Of a stretch of DNA of 6,096 nt, positions 1 through 5,069 are shown one piece after another. Positions within the stretch are counted from its first letter, which is position 1; every line of letters begins with the position of its first letter. This DNA comes from an uncultured Eubacteriales bacterium. GTDB taxonomy: Bacteria > Bacillota > Clostridia > Oscillospirales > Acutalibacteraceae. The notes beneath the pieces were generated by a model. That model was given only the letters and a program-made list of their open reading frames with translations, was not told the origin of the DNA and did no database searches. Made by a program: the position numbers and the translations under genes. The stretch spans positions 1-6,096 of the forward strand of contig ONUD01000208.1 in assembly GCA_900320925.1 (NCBI GenBank). Direction: 5' to 3'.

Positions 1-3
1 AAG

Positions 4-121
4 CCTCCCTCCGTGAGGGAGGTGGCAAAAGCTGGTAAATTATCTTCCGAAATGCCATATTTTTCTTCACGCAATGAATGGATGGAACAACAGGAAGTTG
101 TCCAGCTTTTGACGGAGGGAG
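4..121. repeat. MITE-like miniature inverted-repeat element
   Basis: The two ends are inverted copies. CTCCCTCCGT (5-14) pairs with ACGGAGGGAG (112-121), and CAAAAGCTGG (26-35) pairs with CCAGCTTTTG (102-111). The left end carries an 11-base insert (15-25) absent from the right end, so that the left arm also folds on itself: 4-11 pairs with 15-22 around a 3-base loop. The 66-base interior (36-101) has no credible gene. Small CTCCCTC...GAGGGAG elements of this design are, from memory, repeated in many gut Clostridia genomes. Whether this is a transposase-mobilised MITE or a structured intergenic repeat cannot be decided from one copy. It starts only a few bases inside the window, so its left boundary could lie outside. 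Confidence 0.6.
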
Positions 122-237
122 CGTGGCGGCAACGCAGTAGCAATTGTCATATCTTTCATCGGGAAAATGAATTGGTGCATTTTCACAACACCTTTGCAAA
201 TTTGCTCATTGATAATTTCAAAATCGATTTCCGTGTT

Positions 238-2397
238 TCACTTTTTCGATTTTTTATGGCTGACAGAATAGACGAGTGTTTCCGACTCCTTGTATGGACG
301 CAGGAGCATGACACACAGGAATGTCAGGATAATGAACGCTGCCACCAGTCCTAAGATGTACTCTGTTCCCCGCTCTCCCGCCAATGCCGAGCCGAACTGG
401 TAGACCATCAGCGATATGGCATAGGCAAACAAAGTCTGATAGCCCATTGCCATCCATGTCCACCTGACACTGTTCATTTCTTTTCTGACCGTCCCGAATA
501 CGGCGGCACTCTGGAATCCCAGCAGGTAGAACGTCAGGAATGCCATACCGGCGGGCATTGTCAGTTCGGTGAGGCCGGCATTTCCCATCAGAACAGCCGA
601 CTGGCTTTTGGAAACCAATCCTGCCAATACAGCGGCTGTGGCACGGGGACTGCCAAATCCGAGCGCTGCAAAAAGCCATGCAACCCTCTCGCAGACGATG
701 CCAAAAATGCTGTCCGACAGTGACATTGCCGCACTGTAGCCGAATCCGTCCGCCGCCGCACCGAAATGCGACCCTGCCCACACCAGCAGCGACACAACAA
801 AAATCAACACACCTGCCCGTTTCAGAAATGCCCCTGTCCGCTCTTTCATGCTGCGGAGGACATGACTGATTTTCGGTTTCCGATACTGCGGCAGCTCCAT
901 CATAAACGGAGAGGGCTGCTCGGTAAAGGCAGAAATTTTTTTGAGAATCATGCCCGACAGCAGGACTGCGGCAAAGCAGACGGCATAGGCACCTGCTGCT
1001 GCAAGCGGGGAACCGCCGAACCATACAGCGGCAGCAAGTGTCAGCATGGGAAGCTTGGTATGGTCAGGCAGGAATGCTGCGGTAATGACCGTCATTTTGC
1101 GGCTGCGGTCATCTTTGACCAATCCTGCGGCTGCTGTTCCCTGCACATTACTGCCCGCACTCATCAGGAGCGGTACAAGGGAACTTCCCGACAGCCCAAA
1201 TTTGCGAAAAATCCTGTCAAACAAAAAGACCACTCTTGCCATGTAGCCGCAGCCATCAAGTGCCGACAGCATGATCAACAACAGCATCATCTGTGGGACA
1301 AAGCTGAATACCATGCCAATACTGCCGAGAACCCCGTCTGCAATGAGTGCCTGCACCCATTCCGGCCATCGTATCTCCATCATCAGGCTTTTGGCAAAGC
1401 TGCCAAGTCCGGGGATCCAGGAATCCTCCATACCGAATAAATAGAACCCCTCTCCGAACACCCCGTTGCAGACCCAATGCGTCACGGCATCTCCCCACGG
1501 CAGCAGAGCCACTGTATAAACCAGACACATCACCGCTATAAAAATCGGCACGGCTGCCACAGGATGGAGTACAATACGGTCAATCTTTTCGGTGAGGTCT
1601 GTTTTGCCGCTCTCCTCTTTTTTGTAGCAGGAACGGATGACAGCCGTGATATAGGCATATCGTTCATTGGCAATCATGCTTTCTGCATCCTCACCGAATT
1701 TATCTTCAATTTTCTTGGTTTCCTTGTCAATGAGATCTCGGGTACGCTCGGTAATATCCGCCTTGCGGACAATCTTATCATCTCTCTCGAACAGCTTGAG
1801 GGCATACCATTTTTTTCTTCTCGGGTCAACGGTCTTTAAGGCAAGCTGACTGATTTCCGTCAAGGCATTTTCGATTTCCCTGCTGAAATGGTGCTGCGGC
1901 AGGACTCTCCTCGGGTCAACGGCAGCTTCCACTGCCATTTCAGCGGCATCCGTGATACCCTTTCCCCTGACGGCACAAATCTCTATGACCCTGCATCCCA
2001 ATCTTCTGGCAAGTTCCTTGGTATTAATCTGCCCGCCGGTTTTTTTCACCAGATCCGACATATTGATAGCCGCTACCACAGGAATCCCCAGTTCCAAAAG
2101 CTGAGAGGTCAGATACAGACTTCTTTCCAGATTCGTTCCGTCCACGATATTCATGATGACATCGGGAGATTCATCCAACAGATACTCTCTTGTCATCACT
2201 TCCTCCAGTGTATACGGCGACAGAGAATAGACACCCGGCAGTTCTATGATTTTCACATTGCTGTGACGTTTGAGTCTGCCGGTTCTTTTTTCGAGAGTCA
2301 GTTCGTGCCAGTTGCCGACAGACTGCTTAGAACCTGTCAAGGCACGAAAAAAAGTCGTTTTCCCGCTGCGGGGATTTCCGACGAGTGCAATTTTCAT
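238..2397 (-). CDS. feoB: FeoB-family ferrous iron transporter, divergent gate residues
   Basis: This is a FeoB-type protein of 719 residues, a normal length: a cytosolic GTPase fused to a polytopic membrane permease that imports Fe(II). The N-terminal G domain shows G1 GNPRSGKT (7-14), a G2 region with VGNW then HELT (27-34), G3 ELPG (52-55, usually DLPG), G4 NMSD (112-115) and a G5-like CAVRGKG (141-147). A helical GDI-like linker (about 165-265) precedes roughly ten membrane segments (about 276-700) and a basic tail. DGCGYMAR (381-388) and GYQTLFAY mark the FeoB core. However, the usual cysteines of the GC-x-VP, P-C-x-A-K-LP and A-P-C motifs are replaced (SAGSNVQ at 413-419, PDHTKLP at 444-450, GFQSAA at 627-632), so the substrate may differ. 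It lies directly after feoA. I chose ATG 2397 because GGAG (2409-2406) sits 8 bases before it. ATG 2403, overlapping the feoA stop as TAATG, would have only 2 bases of spacing. No clear feoB terminator is seen before the repeat at 121. Confidence 0.93.
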   Translation of the reverse strand: MKIALVGNPRSGKTTFFRALTGSKQSVGNWHELTLEKRTGRLKRHSNVKIIELPGVYSLSPYTLEEVMTREYLLDESPDVIMNIVDGTNLERSLYLTSQLLELGIPVVAAINMSDLVKKTGGQINTKELARRLGCRVIEICAVRGKGITDAAEMAVEAAVDPRRVLPQHHFSREIENALTEISQLALKTVDPRRKKWYALKLFERDDKIVRKADITERTRDLIDKETKKIEDKFGEDAESMIANERYAYITAVIRSCYKKEESGKTDLTEKIDRIVLHPVAAVPIFIAVMCLVYTVALLPWGDAVTHWVCNGVFGEGFYLFGMEDSWIPGLGSFAKSLMMEIRWPEWVQALIADGVLGSIGMVFSFVPQMMLLLIMLSALDGCGYMARVVFLFDRIFRKFGLSGSSLVPLLMSAGSNVQGTAAAGLVKDDRSRKMTVITAAFLPDHTKLPMLTLAAAVWFGGSPLAAAGAYAVCFAAVLLSGMILKKISAFTEQPSPFMMELPQYRKPKISHVLRSMKERTGAFLKRAGVLIFVVSLLVWAGSHFGAAADGFGYSAAMSLSDSIFGIVCERVAWLFAALGFGSPRATAAVLAGLVSKSQSAVLMGNAGLTELTMPAGMAFLTFYLLGFQSAAVFGTVRKEMNSVRWTWMAMGYQTLFAYAISLMVYQFGSALAGERGTEYILGLVAAFIILTFLCVMLLRPYKESETLVYSVSHKKSKK

Positions 2398-2402
2398 TCC
2401 CA

Positions 2403-2624
2403 TTACTCCACTTCAATCAGTTTCATTTCCGCTTTCCGTATCAGCAGTTCATAACCCCTGACCGTCAGCTCCGCAGGATCCCCCAAAGGAGAGCGTCTTT
2501 TTACCAACACTTCTGTTCCCTTTGTCAGTCCCATCTCTGCCATGCGGCATTTCACAGCTCCTGTACTGTGCAGTTGCTTGATACGGGCTGTCTGCCCTGT
2601 TTTGACATCCCTGAGTGTTTTCAT
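2403..2624 (-). CDS. feoA: FeoA family protein, ferrous iron transport accessory
   Basis: This is a 73-residue protein with the complete small SH3-like FeoA fold. It shows the family signature through MAEMGLTKGTEV (about 28-39), SPLGDPAEL (about 45-53) and VRGYELLIRKAE (about 55-66), ending IEVE. FeoA is a cytosolic partner thought to act on FeoB rather than to transport iron itself. Length and motifs are typical and nothing looks degraded, in contrast to the membrane part of the neighbouring FeoB. The start at 2624 follows AGGAG (2636-2632) with a 7-base spacer. It is the first gene of a two-gene operon; its TAA overlaps the alternative feoB ATG by one base. The promoter at 2684-2656 and the divergent metal-dependent repressor gene suggest metal-controlled expression. 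Confidence 0.96.
   Translation of the reverse strand: MKTLRDVKTGQTARIKQLHSTGAVKCRMAEMGLTKGTEVLVKRRSPLGDPAELTVRGYELLIRKAEMKLIEVE
2406..2409 (-). promoter_or_regulatory. feoB ribosome binding site inside the feoA 3' end
   Basis: GGAG, read on the minus strand, lies within the last codons of feoA. It is 8 bases from ATG 2397 but only 2 bases from ATG 2403, which favours the inner start giving a protein that begins MKIALVGNP. The overlap arrangement suggests translational coupling of feoB to feoA. Confidence 0.6.
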
Positions 2625-2640
2625 TATCTCTCTCCTCTCT

Positions 2641-2657
2641 TTGTTTCACATAAACAA
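2641..2657. promoter_or_regulatory. Inverted repeat over the feoA transcription start, possible operator
   Basis: TTGTTT (2641-2646) and AAACAA (2652-2657) are perfect inverted copies separated by CACAT. The repeat overlaps the downstream edge of the feoAB -10 element and the predicted start point, where a bound repressor would block initiation. Its short AT-rich arms could also arise by chance. Binding by the neighbouring DtxR-family protein is inference. Confidence 0.35.
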
Positions 2658-2684
2658 TTTAACACAGCCGTCTTTTTTTGTCAA
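2656..2684 (-). promoter_or_regulatory. feoAB promoter
   Basis: On the minus strand, TTGACA (2684-2679, a perfect -35) is followed after 17 bases by TAAATT (2661-2656, 4 of 6 matches). A TG-T extension directly before it makes an extended -10. Transcription would start near 2649, giving a leader of about 25 bases to the feoA ATG. An inverted repeat (2641-2657) straddles the start point and could be an operator. Confidence 0.7.
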
Positions 2685-2691
2685 TATAGGA

Positions 2692-2711
2692 GTGCAAAAA
2701 TCAGATTGCAC
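2692..2711. promoter_or_regulatory. Inverted repeat GTGCAA-N8-TTGCAC between divergent promoters
   Basis: GTGCAA (2692-2697) and TTGCAC (2706-2711) are perfect inverted copies with an 8-base spacer. The repeat lies just upstream of the feoAB -35 box and at the possible -35 of the divergent regulator gene, so one bound dimer could affect both directions. It is the least AT-rich inverted repeat in this intergenic region. It is a candidate operator for the adjacent regulator, without direct evidence. Confidence 0.4.
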
Positions 2712-2741
2712 CTTGATTTTTAAGGAACACTATGATAAGAT
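2706..2741 (+). promoter_or_regulatory. Probable promoter of the DtxR-family regulator
   Basis: Two overlapping readings exist: TTGATT (2713-2718) with TAAGAT (2736-2741) at 17 bases, or TTGCAC (2706-2711) with TATGAT (2731-2736) at 19 bases. Both are weaker than the feoAB promoter. An imperfect palindrome CCTT-N7-AAGG (2711-2725) lies within this region, consistent with possible autoregulation. The exact promoter is unresolved. Confidence 0.4.
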
Positions 2742-2772
2742 AAAGAAAAATACTTGTGAGGGATTGCCGTAC

Positions 2773-3165
2773 ATGATGAAACAGGAAAAAAACGTTGAAA
2801 AAACAATGGAAGATTACTTGGAAGCCATACTGATGATCCAGGAACGCAGAGGGGCTGTCCGTTCCATTGATGTTGCCAACCAGCTCGGTGTCACCAAACC
2901 CAGCGTTACCTATACCACCAAACGTCTCAAAGAGAGAGGCTATATTGTGATGGATGAGTACAACTTCATTACCCTCACCGATGACGGTATGAAAATCGCT
3001 TCCCGCACCTACAACCGACACAAAATCCTGACCAAATTCTTTATCAGTCTGGGCGTCAGTGAAGCGGTTGCCAAAGCGGATGCCTGTCTGATTGAACATG
3101 ACCTCAGCCCTGAAACATTTGATGCCCTTTGTGAGCATATCCAAAAAACCGAAGCTCTCCGTTAA
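2773..3165 (+). CDS. DtxR/MntR-family metal-dependent transcriptional repressor
   Basis: This is a 130-residue protein of the DtxR/MntR family, which binds DNA as a dimer when loaded with Fe(II) or Mn(II). The N-terminal winged helix-turn-helix spans about 8-75, with RSIDVANQLGVTKPSVT (30-46) as the helix-turn-helix and a wing ending NFITLTDDG (64-72). The dimerisation and metal half follows (about 78-125). Aligned by eye to Bacillus MntR at a constant offset of six, the ligands are D14, E17, H83, C105, E108 and H109. The aspartate is MntR-like, while C105 in the C-x-x-E-H motif is DtxR/IdeR-like. No SH3 domain is present, so this is the short form. The start at ATG 2773 fits GAGGG (2758-2762) at 10 bases; ATG 2776 is possible. 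It is divergent from feoAB and most likely represses it in metal-replete cells. The metal specificity, Fe or Mn, is not settled by sequence. Confidence 0.92.
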   Translation: MMKQEKNVEKTMEDYLEAILMIQERRGAVRSIDVANQLGVTKPSVTYTTKRLKERGYIVMDEYNFITLTDDGMKIASRTYNRHKILTKFFISLGVSEAVAKADACLIEHDLSPETFDALCEHIQKTEALR

Positions 3166-3182
3166 GGGAGCTTCGGTTTTTC
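3143..3182. terminator. Bidirectional intrinsic terminator between convergent genes
   Basis: An 11-base-pair stem (3149-3159 with 3166-3176, one G-T pair) encloses a 6-base loop. Six T (3177-3182) follow on the plus strand. Six A (3143-3148) precede it, giving a U tract for minus-strand transcription. It can therefore end both the regulator transcript and the TerB-like gene transcript. The left arm encodes the last residues of the regulator, and the TAA stop codon lies in the loop. Confidence 0.9.
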
Positions 3183-3187
3183 CGTGC

Positions 3188-3592
3188 TTATGCATTGACG
3201 GCGGTGCAGATCTCTCCGTACAGGGCATTGTATCGGTCGGCAAGGGCTTCCAATTGGTCATGCTTTTCCGTGCTGACACCCAGCTTGTCCAAAACAACCT
3301 GCATGAATGTTCTTTCTGTTTCGTCATACTTGCCATCATTTTTGAACAGCATGATCAGTTCAAAAACAATGATATGCTTTTCCTGTTCCGATGAAACGGC
3401 GGCAAGCTGCTCTATAATCTCTTCTGCGGATTCGCTGGTATCCGGCAGGTGATTGGGAATCATCATTTCATAGCAGTACAGTGCCAATGACTCCATCTCC
3501 TCCAGCTCCACAATGCCATCCGCCATGATGGCATGACCGCACAGACTCAGGAAAAGCTCTTTCTGGTTCTCGTTCAACTGATTTAAAAACAT
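3188..3592 (-). CDS. TerB-like acidic helical protein
   Basis: This is a 134-residue, largely helical, acidic cytosolic protein with no signal peptide or membrane segment. It resembles TerB/TerB-like domains (tellurite-resistance family, all-alpha). Two similar acidic motifs occur: MADGIVELEEMESL (23-36) and KNDGKYDETERTF (84-96), each an N/A-D-G turn followed by Glu pairs. This matches the pseudo-repeat seen in TerB, where acidic residues can bind metal. The family is often of unknown function, so tellurite resistance should not be assumed. ATG 3592 is chosen because AGGAGG (3607-3602) lies 9 bases upstream; the TTG at 3601 begins right at that site and is unlikely to initiate. It has its own promoter, is divergent from the CorC-like gene, and converges with the metal regulator, sharing a terminator 22 bases from stop to stop. 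Confidence 0.7.
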   Translation of the reverse strand: MFLNQLNENQKELFLSLCGHAIMADGIVELEEMESLALYCYEMMIPNHLPDTSESAEEIIEQLAAVSSEQEKHIIVFELIMLFKNDGKYDETERTFMQVVLDKLGVSTEKHDQLEALADRYNALYGEICTAVNA

Positions 3593-3601
3593 GGTTTTCA
3601 A

Positions 3602-3607
3602 CCTCCT
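3602..3607 (-). promoter_or_regulatory. Ribosome binding site fixing the TerB-like gene start
   Basis: AGGAGG on the minus strand, a full anti-16S match, is spaced 9 bases from ATG 3592. It rules against the upstream in-frame TTG at 3601, which directly abuts this sequence. Confidence 0.8.
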
Positions 3608-3621
3608 GTAGCATTTCCTTT

Positions 3622-3650
3622 ATTATACTTTTTTTCTCCGATTTCGTCAA
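3622..3650 (-). promoter_or_regulatory. Promoter of the TerB-like gene
   Basis: On the minus strand, TTGACG (3650-3645, 5 of 6) and TATAAT (3627-3622, perfect) are separated by 17 bases. The start point should be near 3615, giving a very short leader that just contains the ribosome binding site. This is a strong vegetative sigma-A-type promoter. Confidence 0.85.
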
Positions 3651-3670
3651 GAACCCCTGCTAAAATAAGG

Positions 3671-3699
3671 TTGACATCTATGGGATTTTCCCGTATCAT
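3671..3699 (+). promoter_or_regulatory. Promoter of the CNNM/CorC-like gene
   Basis: TTGACA (3671-3676, perfect) and TATCAT (3694-3699, 5 of 6) are separated by 17 bases. Transcription would start near 3706 and the leader is about 27 bases. It is back to back with the TerB-like gene promoter, with 20 bases between the two -35 boxes, so the pair may share control. Confidence 0.8.
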
Positions 3700-3704
3700 G
3701 AAAG

Positions 3705-3717
3705 TATCAATCTGATA
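3705..3717. promoter_or_regulatory. Inverted repeat TATCA-ATC-TGATA at the CorC-like gene start point
   Basis: TATCA (3705-3709) and TGATA (3713-3717) are perfect inverted copies over the predicted transcription start. A further TATCA begins at 3694, inside the -10 box, 11 bases upstream, about one helical turn. The spacing suggests a repressor site, but the arms are short and chance is not excluded. Confidence 0.3.
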
Positions 3718-3732
3718 AGGAAGTGTTTTGGA

Positions 3733-4989
3733 ATGGCAGCAGATGCCGATATATGGAGTTGGTTTTGTTCCGTGGAGGGAATCGTGGGAAGTACCGCAGG
3801 CATTGCGGTATGTCTTGCCGCCTGTGTCCTGTTCACCCTGCTCGGCTGCTCGGACGGCAGACCGCAAGCCCATGACGACAGTTGTTCCCGTGCAGGAACG
3901 ACACTGAGTATTTCTTTGATGACACTCCTGTCCAGTCTTGCCTATACGCCCCCTGTACAGGGACTGCTGATACGGCTCGGAATCCCTGCCATTCCCGCAG
4001 GCATTGCCGCCGCAGTTTTGATATTCATCCTGTTTGCGGTGCTGGCAACCGCCATCGGTCAGCTTGTCCCGCAAAAGCTTGCCATGCGTGACACGGAAAA
4101 GCTTTCCTCCCGCTATGCAGGGGTCTTTTCCTTTCTGTCCGCTTTCATGGCACCTTTTACTGCCCTCTGTGCAGGCATTGCTTCACTCTTCGGTCAGGCT
4201 CCTGATGAACATGACAAAACCAAAACCGAAGAACAAATTTTAATGATGGTCGACCGCGGAGAAGAAGACGGTATCATCGAGGAAAATACCAAAAGTATGA
4301 TTGAAAAGGTCTTTGACTTTGATGATACCACCGTTGGTGCCATCATGACCCACCGCAAAGACGTGGTGGCCGTAGAGGACAAGGAATCCATTGCCGCACT
4401 GACCAAAGTGGCTATTCAAAGCGGCCGCTCCCGTATCCCTGTTTACCATGAGGAGATTGATAATATCGTGGGTATCATCTATGCCAAAGATCTTCTGCAA
4501 TTTGTCAGCACCGATGCCCCTGATGAAACCATCCGCCCCGACATGATACGAGAAGCGGTATTTGTCCCTGAATCCAAACGGTGCCGTGAAATGTTCGAGT
4601 ACATGACCAAGCATAAAATACAAATCGCTGTGGTGGTCGATGAATTCGGCGGCACGGGCGGCATTATCACGATGGAAGATTTGATCGAATCCATCCTTGG
4701 CAACATACAGGATGAATATGACAACGAAAAAGAAGACATCCAAAAGGTCAGTGAACACAGCTTCAAGGTGGACGGGGCAACCTCCCTTGATGAAATCAGC
4801 GACCTGACAGGCATCTGCTTTGATGATGAAGAAAACGATACCATTGCCGGCATCATGCTCGACAGAATGGGACACATCCCTAAAAACGGCGAACATCCCT
4901 CCATTATGATCAACGGCACCCGTTTCACTGTCCTCAAAGTCGAAAACAGACGGATTGCCGAAATTCTGGTGGTGAAGAAAACCTCATAA
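3733..4989 (+). CDS. CNNM/CorC-family membrane protein with CBS pair (hemolysin-family)
   Basis: This is a 418-residue, normal-length member of the CNNM/CorC family, whose members are linked to Mg2+/Co2+ export and are often mislabelled hemolysins. An N-terminal DUF21-like membrane domain has about four segments (17-38, 56-80, 85-109, 128-154). A linker EEQILMMVDRGEEDG leads to a CBS pair. CBS1 includes GAIMTHR (202-208) and GRSRIPVYHE (231-240). CBS2 includes IAVVVDEFGGTGG with EFGG at 304-307, then ITMEDLIESILGNIQDE. The C-terminal CorC/HlyC domain (about 338-414) contains DGATSLDEI and DRMGHIPKNGE. The cytosolic part is canonical. The membrane part is not: the Ser-x-x-Glu motif of the first segment reads GCSDGR (38-43), and the usual G-E-x-x-P-K is GQLVPQK (109-115). 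A ribosome binding site AAGGAAG (3716-3722) precedes ATG 3733. No strong terminator follows, so read-through into the next gene is possible. Confidence 0.9.
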   Translation: MAADADIWSWFCSVEGIVGSTAGIAVCLAACVLFTLLGCSDGRPQAHDDSCSRAGTTLSISLMTLLSSLAYTPPVQGLLIRLGIPAIPAGIAAAVLIFILFAVLATAIGQLVPQKLAMRDTEKLSSRYAGVFSFLSAFMAPFTALCAGIASLFGQAPDEHDKTKTEEQILMMVDRGEEDGIIEENTKSMIEKVFDFDDTTVGAIMTHRKDVVAVEDKESIAALTKVAIQSGRSRIPVYHEEIDNIVGIIYAKDLLQFVSTDAPDETIRPDMIREAVFVPESKRCREMFEYMTKHKIQIAVVVDEFGGTGGIITMEDLIESILGNIQDEYDNEKEDIQKVSEHSFKVDGATSLDEISDLTGICFDDEENDTIAGIMLDRMGHIPKNGEHPSIMINGTRFTVLKVENRRIAEILVVKKTS

Positions 4990-5005
4990 TTAAACCTGCG
5001 GTTGA

Positions 5006-5034
5006 ATGACAAATGCCCCAAAATGCTGTATAAT
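5006..5034 (+). promoter_or_regulatory. Promoter of the 212-residue hypothetical gene
   Basis: ATGACA (5006-5011, 5 of 6 to the -35 consensus) and TATAAT (5029-5034, perfect) are separated by 17 bases. The start point is near 5041, about 29 bases before ATG 5070. The gene can therefore be expressed independently of the CorC-like gene 80 bases upstream. Confidence 0.8.
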
Positions 5035-5069
5035 GATGACATCAACGAAAAAGACAGGAGAGATGAAAT

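Noticed and set aside
163..184. Inverted repeat GAAAATG-N8-CATTTTC downstream of feoB as its terminator
   Set aside because: It is AT-rich with no U tract on the minus strand, so it would be a poor intrinsic terminator.
196..205. Perfect palindrome GCAAATTTGC
   Set aside because: It is only 10 bases, AT-rich, and not positioned at a promoter; chance is a sufficient explanation.
13..354. Open frame of 113 codons on the plus strand across the left repeat and the feoB 3' end
   Set aside because: It begins within the repeat hairpin, has no ribosome binding site, and runs antisense into feoB with no family-like protein features.
766..1440. 224-codon plus-strand open frame within feoB
   Set aside because: It is rich in His, Cys and Gln as expected from the complement of membrane-segment codons, lacks a ribosome binding site, and lies wholly antisense to feoB.
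2701..3339. Long minus-strand open frame antisense to the DtxR-family regulator
   Set aside because: It overlaps two well-supported genes and the bidirectional terminator, and its translation shows no domain; it is a shadow of the regulator codons.
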